Origin: Agromyces aureus | GTDB lineage: Bacteria; Actinomycetota; Actinomycetes; Actinomycetales; Microbacteriaceae | Assembly: GCF_001660485.1 (NCBI RefSeq) | Contig: NZ_CP013979.1 | Coordinates: 2,480,001-2,544,000, forward strand | Direction of reading: 5' to 3' | Length of the DNA stretch: 64,000 nucleotides | Shown: positions 33,657-41,817 of the stretch, piece by piece | How positions within the stretch are numbered: the stretch's first letter is position 1 | How the letters are laid out: each line of letters opens with the position of its first letter | Notes under the pieces: model-generated | The model's input: the letters and a program-made list of their open reading frames with translations, nothing else | Database searches by the model: none | What the model was told of the DNA's origin: nothing | Position numbers and translations under genes: made by a program

Positions 33657-34574
33657 TCAGAGCCTCGTCTGCGGGTGGTTTCGGGCGAGCAGGAACACGC
33701 CCCAGACGGCGATCGCGCCCGCGACGGCGAAGGTCAGGTTCGCGAAGATGCCGGCCTGCGACGCCTCGCCGAGCACGACGATGCCGATGAGCACGGCGAC
33801 GATCGGATCGACGACGGTGAGGCCCGCGATGACGAGGTCGGGCGGGCCGGAGGCGTAGGCGTTCTGCACGAAGTAGGCGCCGAGCGCGGTGGCGGCCAGC
33901 AGTCCGATGACGCACGTGAGGGTGAGCCACTCGAACTCGCCCTGCTGCACGCGACCGATGACGACCTTCGCGAGGGTGGCGACGAAGCCGTAGAGCACAC
34001 CCGCCATGAGTACGTAGAAGGTGGCCCGGATCTTGCTGCGGAAGAACCAGAACGCCAGCCCGGCGGCGACCAGCACGCAGGCGAGCAGCGTGAGGATCGT
34101 GATGAGCTGCCGATCGGTGACGGGCTTGTCGACCGCCGTGAACGCCGCGACGCCGACGAAGAGGAACACGCCGCCGACGCACATGACGATGGCCGTGATC
34201 GACTTCGAGTTGAGCTTGACCTTGTTGATCCGCGAGTTCAGGATCGACGTGATCACGAGGGCGATGGCGCCGAGCGGCTGCACCACGATGATCGGCGCGA
34301 AGGTGAGGCTCGCGAGTTGGAAGACGATCGCGAGTCCGAGCATCAGGGTGCCGATGACCCAGGAAGGGCGCGCGAGCAGCAGCCAGAGTTGACCGGCGCT
34401 CAGCCCCTTGCCGAGGGCATCGGCCGTGTGCGCCTCGACCTTGGTGACGCCGCGGTGCTGGAACTGCGCGCCGAGCGAGAGGAACACCGCCCCGACGAGT
34501 GCCAGGGGGATGCCGATGAACTGCTTCGGGTCGAGGGCGATCTGATCGGTCAGGTCGCTGAGGTTCGGATCCAC
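33657..34574 (-). CDS. DMT superfamily permease (NIPA/EamA-like)
   Basis: A 305-residue integral membrane protein with nine or ten helices. FIGIPLALVGAVFLSLGAQF begins helix 1, and FAPIIVVQPLGAIALVITSI and PPDLVIAGLTVVDPIVAVLI are the two internal-repeat motifs of drug/metabolite transporters. It resembles the actinobacterial DMT proteins related to NIPA magnesium transporters. The substrate is not known. It is divergent from peptide deformylase with only 39 bases between them. Confidence 0.8.
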   Translation of the reverse strand: MDPNLSDLTDQIALDPKQFIGIPLALVGAVFLSLGAQFQHRGVTKVEAHTADALGKGLSAGQLWLLLARPSWVIGTLMLGLAIVFQLASLTFAPIIVVQPLGAIALVITSILNSRINKVKLNSKSITAIVMCVGGVFLFVGVAAFTAVDKPVTDRQLITILTLLACVLVAAGLAFWFFRSKIRATFYVLMAGVLYGFVATLAKVVIGRVQQGEFEWLTLTCVIGLLAATALGAYFVQNAYASGPPDLVIAGLTVVDPIVAVLIGIVVLGEASQAGIFANLTFAVAGAIAVWGVFLLARNHPQTRL

Positions 34575-34613
34575 GGAACGACCCTACCCTTCCGGCGTCG
34601 ATATCCTTGGCGA

Positions 34614-35180
34614 ATGGCCGTGCTTCCCATTCGCATCACCGGCGATCCGGTGCTCCACTCCCCCGCGCTCCCCGTCGAGACGATCGACGACGACATCCGC
34701 GAGCTCGTCCGCGACCTCTACGAGACGATGGATGCCGCGCCGGGCGTCGGCCTGGCCGCACCGCAGGTCGGGGTGCCGTTGCGGATCTTCACCTTCACGT
34801 GGACCGATGAGTCCGAGCAGTCGTGGCGTGGCGTGGCGATCAACCCCGAGCTGTGGATCTCCCCGCTCACGCCCGGTCACCCCGACCCCGACGACGAGTC
34901 CGAGGGCTGCCTCTCGTTCCCCGGCGAGCGGTTCCCGCTGCGCCGTGCCGAACGCGCCGTGCTGCGCGCGACCGACCTCGACGGCAACCCGTTCGAGATC
35001 CAGGCCGAGGGGTGGCTCGCCCGCATCTTCCAGCACGAGTTCGACCACCTCGACGGCACGCTCTACACCGATCGCCTCACCGACAAGGAGCAGCGCATCG
35101 TCGCGAAGATCTGCCGCAAGGTCGGCTGGGGCGAGCCCGGCGTGTCGTGGATGCCCGGGGTCGACGACCTCGAGGGCTGA
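34614..35180 (+). CDS. def: Peptide deformylase
   Basis: A 188-residue metalloenzyme that removes the formyl group from new proteins. All three motifs are present: GVGLAAPQVG near residue 45, EGCLSFPGE with the metal-binding Cys, and QHEFDHLDG with the two His ligands and catalytic Glu. Length is normal. No Shine-Dalgarno sequence precedes the ATG at 34614, but TATCCT lies seven bases before it. The transcript may therefore be leaderless, as is common in actinobacteria. Confidence 0.95.
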   Translation: MAVLPIRITGDPVLHSPALPVETIDDDIRELVRDLYETMDAAPGVGLAAPQVGVPLRIFTFTWTDESEQSWRGVAINPELWISPLTPGHPDPDDESEGCLSFPGERFPLRRAERAVLRATDLDGNPFEIQAEGWLARIFQHEFDHLDGTLYTDRLTDKEQRIVAKICRKVGWGEPGVSWMPGVDDLEG

Positions 35181-35188
35181 TCAGGCTC

Positions 35189-35257
35189 CGGATGCCGCGC
35201 GCCGCCGTCGTTCGAGATGACGCCGCCGTTCGAGATGACGCCCGCGCGCGGCATCCG
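35189..35257. terminator. Bidirectional hairpin with an internal direct repeat
   Basis: CGGATGCCGCGCGC pairs perfectly with GCGCGCGGCATCCG over 14 bp. The 41-base loop contains CGTTCGAGATGACGCC twice (35209-35224 and 35227-35242). It lies between the convergent def and azlD genes. Confidence 0.65.
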
Positions 35258-35270
35258 CTCGCCCGGCCGT

Positions 35271-35576
35271 TCAGGTGAAGGCGCGGATGCCGGCGGCCAC
35301 CGCCGCGGCCACGATCACGACGATCACGAACGGCACGCGCAGCGCGTAGAGCGCGGCCGCGACGAGCACGGCGGGAACGCGTGCGTCGAGCACGATCGCC
35401 TGCCCGGCGCCGAGGGTCTGCACGGCGATGAGCGCCGCGAGCAGCGCCACCGTGAGCAGGTCGGCGATGCGCGCCGGGCGCTCGCGCTCGAGGAGCCCGG
35501 CCGGCACGATGTAGCCGCCGAGCTTCAGCGCGAGCGTCGCGATCGAGGCGATGAGAATGACGTGCCACAGGGTCAT
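35271..35576 (-). CDS. azlD: AzlD family branched-chain amino acid exporter subunit
   Basis: A 101-residue membrane protein with about four helices. MTLWHVILIASIATLALKLG, the PAGLLERERPARI loop and LDARVPAVLVAAALYALRVP are typical of AzlD. It works with AzlC to export branched-chain amino acids. Its ATG overlaps the azlC stop by ATGA, showing translational coupling. Confidence 0.88.
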   Translation of the reverse strand: MTLWHVILIASIATLALKLGGYIVPAGLLERERPARIADLLTVALLAALIAVQTLGAGQAIVLDARVPAVLVAAALYALRVPFVIVVIVAAAVAAGIRAFT

Positions 35577-36349
35577 GGGGTCGCCCGCTCCCGGTCGAAG
35601 AGGTCGAACCAGCCGACGACGAGCGCGACGAGCGCCGCGACGAGCACCGGCAGACCCGGCACGAGCACCGGAGTCGTGATGGTCGCCACGACCGCGGCAC
35701 CGACGGCGACCGCGCCGGCCTGCACGCGCTTCAGGCGAGGCCACAGCAGCCCGAGGAAGGCGGCGGCCGCGGCGGCGTCGAGCCCCCAGGCCCTGGTGTC
35801 CCCGAGCGCGTCGCCGATGAGGGCGCCGACCAGGGTCGTGATGTTCCAGCCGACGAAGACGATCCCACCCGTGAGCCAGAACCCGAGGCGCGCGCTGCGG
35901 TCCTCTGACTGCGCGAGGGCGACGGCCGTCGACTCGTCGATCGTGATCCAGGCCGCCGCGACCCGGGTGACGGGTCCGCGGCGGTCGACGAGCGGCTTCA
36001 TGCGCATCCCGTAGACGACGTTGCGCACGCCGAGCAGCGCGGCGGCGGCGATCGCGGGGCCCGCCGCTGCGACGCCACCGCCCGCGAGCACGCCGATGAG
36101 CGCGAACTGCGAGCCGCCCGTGAACATCACGAGGCTGAGGAACATCGTCTGCCAGACATCCAGACCGGATGCCACCGACAGCGCCCCGAACGAGATGCCG
36201 TACGCGGCGGTCGCGAGCCCGACCGAGAGCGAATCGCGGATCACCGCGGAGCGAGCGGCGGCGGACTCGGCGTCGAGTGCGCCGGCAGCGTCCGCACCGG
36301 CCTTGGCGGCGCCTCCCTCGGGGGCGTCGCCGGTGCGTTCGTCGTGCAC
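35573..36349 (-). CDS. azlC: AzlC family branched-chain amino acid exporter subunit
   Basis: A 258-residue membrane protein. After a polar N-terminal stretch of about 35 residues come DSLSVGLATAAYGISFGALS, MFTGGSQFALIGVLAGGG, GVRNVVYGMRMKPLV and WITIDESTAVAL, all standard for AzlC permeases. The GTG start at 36349 is preceded by GGGAGG at five bases; a longer frame opens at 36475 but overlaps the divergent promoter region. It is the first gene of the azlCD pair. Confidence 0.9.
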   Translation of the reverse strand: MHDERTGDAPEGGAAKAGADAAGALDAESAAARSAVIRDSLSVGLATAAYGISFGALSVASGLDVWQTMFLSLVMFTGGSQFALIGVLAGGGVAAAGPAIAAAALLGVRNVVYGMRMKPLVDRRGPVTRVAAAWITIDESTAVALAQSEDRSARLGFWLTGGIVFVGWNITTLVGALIGDALGDTRAWGLDAAAAAAFLGLLWPRLKRVQAGAVAVGAAVVATITTPVLVPGLPVLVAALVALVVGWFDLFDRERATP

Positions 36350-36486
36350 GTTCGCCTCCCGCAGCGCTCGATCCGATCGACTCGCTCGACCGGGCGGCAT
36401 CGGCGACCACCCGCCGCCCACGACACCTCGCAAAAGCCTAGGCCAGGTCCGCCGCGCCCCGAGCGGGCCACCCATAGGCTGCTGGC

Positions 36487-36852
36487 ATGACCCACCGCGT
36501 GTTCTCGTACGGCACCCTCCGCCAGGCCGACGTCCAGTCGGCGCTCTACGGGCGTGCCGTGCCGACCGTCGCCGACACGCTGCCCGGCTACCGGCTCGAT
36601 CAGGTTCGGATCACGGATGCCGCGGTGATCGCGACCAGCGGATCCGACCGCCATCCGATCCTCCGCCCCGGCACGGCTCACGACGTCGTCGAGGGCGCCT
36701 ACCTCGAGTTGGCCGACGAGGAGCTCGCGGCGACCGACGCGTACGAGGTCGACGACTACGTCCGCACCGCGGTCGTGCTCGGCTCCGGGCTCGACGCGTG
36801 GGCCTACCTCGCGGCCGACGCAGGGCGCGAGGTAGGCCGCGACCGATCGTGA
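36487..36852 (+). CDS. Gamma-glutamylcyclotransferase / AIG2-like protein
   Basis: A 121-residue AIG2/GGCT-fold protein. FSYGTLRQADVQ at the start is the substrate-binding loop, and ADEELAATDAYEVDDY supplies the acidic residue (Glu of DAYE) that acts as general base. Members cleave gamma-glutamyl amides with release of 5-oxoproline, or have unknown cyclotransferase roles. It is a single gene, divergent from azlC, and is followed by a hairpin and tRNA-Asn on the other strand. Confidence 0.85.
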   Translation: MTHRVFSYGTLRQADVQSALYGRAVPTVADTLPGYRLDQVRITDAAVIATSGSDRHPILRPGTAHDVVEGAYLELADEELAATDAYEVDDYVRTAVVLGSGLDAWAYLAADAGREVGRDRS

Positions 36853-36879
36853 GGGCCGAATCGGCCGCGAACACGACGA

Positions 36880-36909
36880 AGGCCCCGCATTCCGAAGAAC
36901 GCGGGGCCT
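36880..36909. terminator. Bidirectional terminator between AIG2-like gene and tRNA-Asn
   Basis: AGGCCCCGC pairs with GCGGGGCCT over 9 bp with a 12-base loop. It lies 27 bases after the AIG2-like stop and four bases past the tRNA 3' end, so it can end both transcripts. Confidence 0.75.
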
Positions 36910-36912
36910 GTC

Positions 36913-36988
36913 TGGCTCCCCCACTTGGACTCGAACCAAGAACCTACCGGTTAACAGCCGATTGCTCTGCCAATTGAGCTATGGAGGA
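36913..36988 (-). tRNA. tRNA-Asn (GTT)
   Basis: A cloverleaf with acceptor TCCTCCA pairing to TGGGGGA, anticodon loop CTGTTAA (anticodon GTT), T-arm CTTGG-TTCGAGT-CCAAG and discriminator G. The CCA end is encoded at 36913-36915. Confidence 0.96.
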
Positions 36989-37241
36989 TCATTTCTGCGT
37001 GATGCAGCGGATTTACTCTAGCAAGAACCGCGCGTCTGACCAATTCGAGCGACCCTCGACAATGCGACGGTCGTGTCGCCGCAGGGGACTCCCAGACCAG
37101 ACGTGATTTCACCGTAGTCGTTGCACCTGAATGCGCGCTGGTGCGCGTGACGCACCGCCTCGAGCGGCCGAGACGGCAGCCCGAAGACCGCGATCGGTCG
37201 TCGGCGCACCAGAGGCCGTGTCCGCGGCGCGGACCCTGCGA
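36989..37241. other. Intergenic region with two small hairpins
   Basis: No gene is supported. GGTGCG-CGTGA-CGCACC (37140-37156) and GTCCGC-GGC-GCGGAC (37220-37234) are small inverted repeats downstream of the hydroxyacid dehydrogenase. The second lies seven bases past its stop and may terminate the ABC operon. The tRNA-Asn promoter must lie near 36990-37020. Confidence 0.45.
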
Positions 37242-38198
37242 TCAGTACCCGGCGTGCAGGTCGATGCGCCCGATCCAAGTGCTGCGTCCGAGGAAGGCCG
37301 CGGTGTTCGCCTCGACCCGGTCCGCGAACATGGGCACCGTCATCGCCTCGGTGTCGGCCACGTGCGGCGTCACGAGCGCGTTCTCGAGTTCCCAGAGCGG
37401 ATGCCGCGGCGGCAGTGGCTCGGGATCGGTCACGTCGAGGCCGGCTCCCCCGAGGCGCCCGCTCGCGAGCTCGGCGACGAGCGCGTCGGTGACGACGAGC
37501 CCGCCACGGGCGACGTTCACGAGGACGGCCCCGTCGGGCAGCAGCGCGAGTTCCGCGGCCCCGATCATGCCGCGCGTGCGGTCGGTGAGGGCGGCGGCCA
37601 GGAACACCAGGTCGGCGTCGCCGAGCACCTCGTGCAGCGCGGCATCCGTCACGGTGCGCGCCGCGCCCGCAAGCGGCTCCGCGCGTCGGCGCACGACGGT
37701 CGCGTGCACGCCGAACGGCGCGAGCAGGCCCAGCAACTCCTCGGTGATGCCGCCGCCGCCCACGAGCACGACGCGCAGGCCGAACAGGCTGCGACCGCGC
37801 TCGTCGGCCTGCCACTCCACGACCCGGGCGCGCCGCGGCACCTCGCGCAGCACGGCCAGCGCGAGCATCAGCGCGTGCTCCGCGACCGGCCGCGCGTACG
37901 AGCCCTTGGCGCTCGTCCACACGCGCCCGTCGTCGCGGTGCTGCGCGAGGGTGTCGGCGAACGCGTCGACGCCCGCCCACGGCAGCTGCACCCACGAGAT
38001 CGACGGATGCCGCGTCAGCACGTCTTCGAGTTCGCCCGACCCCGAGGCGGCGACCCACACGATCCCGCGCGTGGCGTCGCCGATCGGCACGACCTCGCCG
38101 CCCGCACGGCGCACCGCGTCGACCACCGAGGGGTCGGCGTGCGGGAGCACGGACACCCCGCCGACGATCGACGGGGTGCCACCGGCATCCGTCGTCAC
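37242..38198 (-). CDS. D-2-hydroxyacid dehydrogenase family protein
   Basis: A 318-residue NAD-dependent dehydrogenase. VVLVGGGGITEELL is the nucleotide-binding glycine motif. The catalytic triad is in NVARGGLV (Arg), DVTDPEPLP (Glu) and VTPHVAD (His). It should interconvert a 2-hydroxy acid and a 2-oxo acid. The GTG start overlaps the upstream ATPase stop by GTGA. It is the last gene of the ABC importer operon and may process an imported compound or act independently. Confidence 0.9.
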   Translation of the reverse strand: MTTDAGGTPSIVGGVSVLPHADPSVVDAVRRAGGEVVPIGDATRGIVWVAASGSGELEDVLTRHPSISWVQLPWAGVDAFADTLAQHRDDGRVWTSAKGSYARPVAEHALMLALAVLREVPRRARVVEWQADERGRSLFGLRVVLVGGGGITEELLGLLAPFGVHATVVRRRAEPLAGAARTVTDAALHEVLGDADLVFLAAALTDRTRGMIGAAELALLPDGAVLVNVARGGLVVTDALVAELASGRLGGAGLDVTDPEPLPPRHPLWELENALVTPHVADTEAMTVPMFADRVEANTAAFLGRSTWIGRIDLHAGY

Positions 38199-39052
38199 GC
38201 CCCGAGACCGCCGTCGAGCTCGTCGATGATCGCGTGGCCGTCGTCGAGGGCGCCCGCGAGCGCGGCGACGTACGGGTGGCTCGGATCGTGGAAGACCTCG
38301 TCGATCGTGCCGAGTGCGGCGAGGTTGCCGCGATCGAGCACCGCGATGCGGTCGGCCGTGCTGCGGAGCACGGGCAGGTCGTGGCTGATGAGCAGGGCCG
38401 AGAAGCGCTGGCGCTCGCGGAGCTCGCCGATGAGCTGGGCGACCGCGTCGCGCACCGTGAGGTCGATGCCGGCGGTGGGCTCGTCGGCGATCAGCACCGA
38501 CGGACCGAGCACGAGCGCCCTGGCGAGTGCGACGCGCTGGCGCTGGCCGCCGCTCAGCTCGTAGGGGTACTTGTCGAGGTAGCCGAGCGGCAGCCGCACG
38601 CTGTCGAGCATGGTCGCGACCCGGGTCTCGAGCGCGCGCCGGTTGTAGCGGCGGTCGCGTTCGAGGATCGGCTCGGCGATGATCTCGGCGACGCTGCGAT
38701 CGGCCGTGAGCCGCGATCCGGCGTCCTGCGCGAGATAGCCGACATGGAACTGCAGCTCGGGCAGGTGACGCTTGGAGAGTCCGCGAAGGCGGTGCCCGAG
38801 TACGGAGGCCTCGCCGCCCGTGATGACCGGTCGGGAGTCCGACGACCGCGGGTCGAACGCCACGCCCGAGAGCACCTTGGCGAGTGTGCTCTTGCCGCTG
38901 CCGGCGCTGCCGAGGAGGCCGACGACCTCGCCGGGCATGATCGTGAGGCTGAGCCCGTGCAGCGCGACGTGCGCCGGGCTCGGGCCCTTGGCCGGGTACT
39001 CGAGCGAGAGATCGCTGACGACGATCGGGATTCCGTGCTCGGCGCGCGCCAT
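38195..39052 (-). CDS. ABC transporter ATPase, third nucleotide-binding domain of the operon
   Basis: A 285-residue ATPase with Walker A GSAGSGKST, signature LSGGQRQRVALARAL, Walker B VLIADEPTAGID and switch LLISHDL. The Walker A loop has GSAGSGKS instead of the usual GESGSGKS. It overlaps the stop of the two-domain ATPase by one base (TGATG). Because the preceding protein already has two ABC domains, this domain is one more than an oligopeptide importer needs. It may be a spare or serve another transporter. Confidence 0.9.
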   Translation of the reverse strand: MARAEHGIPIVVSDLSLEYPAKGPSPAHVALHGLSLTIMPGEVVGLLGSAGSGKSTLAKVLSGVAFDPRSSDSRPVITGGEASVLGHRLRGLSKRHLPELQFHVGYLAQDAGSRLTADRSVAEIIAEPILERDRRYNRRALETRVATMLDSVRLPLGYLDKYPYELSGGQRQRVALARALVLGPSVLIADEPTAGIDLTVRDAVAQLIGELRERQRFSALLISHDLPVLRSTADRIAVLDRGNLAALGTIDEVFHDPSHPYVAALAGALDDGHAIIDELDGGLGA

Positions 39053-40740
39053 CAGTCGGCCGCCCGCAGGGCTCGGAGCTGCTCGCGGCGTTCGGCCTGC
39101 GCGATCGGATCGGGCACGGGCAGCGACGCGAGCAGCCGCTGCGTGTACGCCTGCTGCGGGGCACCCAGCACCTCGCTGCCCGTGCCCTCCTCGACGAGCT
39201 TGCCGTGGTAGAGCACCGCGATGCGGTCGGCCAGGATGTCGACGACCGCGAGGTCGTGGCTGATGAACAGCGACGCGAAGCCGAACTCGCGCTGCAGCTC
39301 GGCGAACAGCTCGAGCACGCGAGCCTGCACCGAGACGTCGAGCGCCGAGGTCGGCTCGTCGGCGATGAGCAGCTCGGGCTCGAGCGCGATCGCCCGGGCG
39401 AGGCTCGCGCGCTGGCGCTGGCCGCCCGACAGTTCGTGCGGGTAGCGGTCGCCGTACGCCTTCGGCAGCTGCACCGCCTCGAGCAGTTCGTCGACGCGCG
39501 CCCTGGCACCGCGCGCGTCGCGCGCACGCCCGTGGATGATGAGCGGCTCGGCGACGCACTCGGCGATCGTGAGCAGCGGGTTGAAGCTCGATGCCGGGTC
39601 TTGGAACACGAACCCGATGCGACTGCGCAGCGGACGGAAGTCGCGTTCGCGGATGCCGTTCATCTCGGCGCCGAGCACGCGGAGCGACCCGCCGGTGACC
39701 TTCGTGAGGCCCGCGATCGCCCGACCGATGGTGGTCTTGCCCGACCCGGACTCGCCCACGAGGCCCAGCACCTCGCCGGGGCGGATCGACAGGTCGACAC
39801 CGGTCACCGCACGGAACCCGGAACTGCCGAAGCGGCCCGGGTACTCGATCTCGAGGCCCGTGGCCTGCACGACCGGCGTCTGCTCGGCCCAGCCCTCTGG
39901 GCGAGCGGCCGCACGCGCCTCGGCGCGGGCCGTGCCATGGCCCACGAACGGCACGGCCGCGAGCAGCGCCTTCGTGTACGCCTGCTGCGGGTTCGCGAAC
40001 AGCTGGTCGACCGGTGCCTGCTCGATCAGGTTGCCCTGGTACATCACGGCGACCCGGTCGGCGAGGTCGGCCACGACGCCCATGTTGTGCGTGATCAGCA
40101 CGATCGCGGCGCCGAACTCGTCGCGGCATCGACGCAGCAGGTCGAGGATCTCGGCCTGCACCGTGACATCCAGCGCCGTCGTGGGCTCGTCGGCGACGAT
40201 GAGCCCCGGTTCGAGCACGAGGGCCATGGCGATCACGATGCGCTGCTTCTGACCGCCCGAGAACTGGTGCGGGAAGTGGTCGATACGCACCTCGGGGTCG
40301 GGGATGCCGACGCGACCGAGGATCTCGACGGCCTTGGCCCTGGCATCCGCCTTCGAGATCTCGCCGTGGGCGCGAAGCCCTTCGATGATCTGCCAGCCGA
40401 CCGTGTAGACCGGGTTCAGCGCCGTCGACGGCTCCTGGAAGACCATGGCCACATCGGTGCCGCGCACGTCGCGGAGCCGCTGCTTCGAGAGCGAGATGAC
40501 GTCGTTCTCGTGCGTTCCGGCACGATTGGCGAGCACGACCGCGCCGCTCGTCGTGGCCGTCTCGGGCAGGAGTCCGAGGATCGTCTTGGCCGTGACGGTC
40601 TTGCCGCTGCCCGACTCGCCGACGATCGCGAGCACCTCGCCGCGCTGCACCGAGAGCGACACGTCGTCGACCGCCTTGACCGCGCCGGCGTCGGTGGCGA
40701 ACGAGACGCCGAGATTCCTGATGTCGACCACCGTGCTCAC
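39052..40740 (-). CDS. Fused two-domain oligopeptide/dipeptide ABC ATPase (DppD-DppF type)
   Basis: A 562-residue protein with two full ABC domains. Domain 1 has GESGSGKTVTAK, FSGGQKQRIVIAMAL and LIVADEPTTALD. Domain 2 has GESGSGKTTIGRAIAG, LSGGQRQRASLARAI and LLIADEPTSALD. This is the fused form of DppD and DppF common in actinobacteria. It powers peptide import at the membrane. Its GTG start overlaps the permease stop by GTGA. Confidence 0.95.
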   Translation of the reverse strand: MSTVVDIRNLGVSFATDAGAVKAVDDVSLSVQRGEVLAIVGESGSGKTVTAKTILGLLPETATTSGAVVLANRAGTHENDVISLSKQRLRDVRGTDVAMVFQEPSTALNPVYTVGWQIIEGLRAHGEISKADARAKAVEILGRVGIPDPEVRIDHFPHQFSGGQKQRIVIAMALVLEPGLIVADEPTTALDVTVQAEILDLLRRCRDEFGAAIVLITHNMGVVADLADRVAVMYQGNLIEQAPVDQLFANPQQAYTKALLAAVPFVGHGTARAEARAAARPEGWAEQTPVVQATGLEIEYPGRFGSSGFRAVTGVDLSIRPGEVLGLVGESGSGKTTIGRAIAGLTKVTGGSLRVLGAEMNGIRERDFRPLRSRIGFVFQDPASSFNPLLTIAECVAEPLIIHGRARDARGARARVDELLEAVQLPKAYGDRYPHELSGGQRQRASLARAIALEPELLIADEPTSALDVSVQARVLELFAELQREFGFASLFISHDLAVVDILADRIAVLYHGKLVEEGTGSEVLGAPQQAYTQRLLASLPVPDPIAQAERREQLRALRAAD

Positions 40741-41816
40741 GGCTTGACCTCGATTCCGTGCTCGTCGAACGTCTCCCCGTCTTCGAGGCCCGCCAGGCCT
40801 CCGGGCCCGGCCACCAGCGTGCCGCCGGGAACGACCGAGGTCTCGGCGACCTGGCCCGCGGCCTTGGCGACCCGGCGACGGCCGCGCAGGCGCGGGTCGG
40901 CGAGGTCGTTGAGGCTCTCGCCCACGAGGGTGATGCCGAGCACCGTGAACACGATCGCGAGGCCGGGGAAGAGCGCCGTCCACCAGATGCCGCTCGTGAC
41001 GTCGGACTGCGCCTTGTTGAGGTCGTAGCCCCACTCGGCAGCAGCCGTCGGCTCGATGCCGAACCCGAGGAAGCCGAGCGCGGCCATGGTGAGGATCGCC
41101 TCGGACGAGTTCAGCGTGACGATCAGCGGGAGCGTGCGGGTCGCGTTGCGGAGCACGTGCTTGAACACGACGCGCGAGTTCGAGGCGCCGAGCACCTTCG
41201 CGGACTCGACGTACGCCTCGGCCTTGATGCGCACCGTCTCGGCGCGGATCACGCGGAAGTACTGCGGGATGAACACGACCGTGATCGAGCCGGCGGCGGC
41301 GAGCACGCCGCCCCACAGGTCGGACTGGCCGCCCGAGATCACGATCGACAGCACGATCGCGAGCAGCAGCGACGGGAACGCGTAGATCGCGTCGCACACC
41401 ACCACGAGCACGCGGTCGAGCCATCCGCCGAAGTATCCGGAGTAGAGGCCGAGCGCGACGCCGATGAAGATCGAGAGCAGCACCGCGACCACGATCACGA
41501 TGATCGCCGTCTGCGTGCCCCAGATCACGCGCGAGAGCACGTCGTACCCGCCGACCGTCGTGCCGAACGGGTGCTCGATCGAGGGCGGCTGCTGCGTGCC
41601 GAAGGCGACGCCGTCGACCTTGCGCTGCGCGAAGCCGTAGGGCGCGAGCAGCGGCGCCAGGATCGACGTCAGGATGAACACGCCCATCATGACGAGGCCC
41701 GCGACGAGCATGCCGCGCTGGAGGCCCACGCTCTGACGGACCTGGTGCACGACCGGCAGTCGGTCGCGCAGGCGCCGCTTCGGCGCGGCGGGGACGGTGG
41801 CGGATGCCGCGGTCAT
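40737..41816 (-). CDS. ABC peptide importer permease, DppC type
   Basis: A 359-residue permease with a cytoplasmic N-terminus, six helices and an extended acidic C-terminal tail of about 45 residues. HPFGTTVGGYDVLSRVIWG is the usual DppC start of the membrane domain. ESAKVLGASNSRVVFKHVLR is the EAA loop that docks on the ATPase. It starts one base after the dppB-type stop. The tail after the last helix is longer than in classic DppC. Confidence 0.93.
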   Translation of the reverse strand: MTAASATVPAAPKRRLRDRLPVVHQVRQSVGLQRGMLVAGLVMMGVFILTSILAPLLAPYGFAQRKVDGVAFGTQQPPSIEHPFGTTVGGYDVLSRVIWGTQTAIIVIVVAVLLSIFIGVALGLYSGYFGGWLDRVLVVVCDAIYAFPSLLLAIVLSIVISGGQSDLWGGVLAAAGSITVVFIPQYFRVIRAETVRIKAEAYVESAKVLGASNSRVVFKHVLRNATRTLPLIVTLNSSEAILTMAALGFLGFGIEPTAAAEWGYDLNKAQSDVTSGIWWTALFPGLAIVFTVLGITLVGESLNDLADPRLRGRRRVAKAAGQVAETSVVPGGTLVAGPGGLAGLEDGETFDEHGIEVKP

Positions 41817-41817
41817 C

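Noticed and set aside
35209-35242. Two 16-bp repeats considered as the beginning of a CRISPR array
   Set aside because: Only two copies with a two-base gap, inside a terminator loop, and no cas genes nearby.
39052-41424. A single giant ATPase starting near 41424
   Set aside because: The extra N-terminal part is an out-of-frame reading of the permease gene. The GTG at 40740 with a GTGA overlap gives the normal fused DppD-DppF length.
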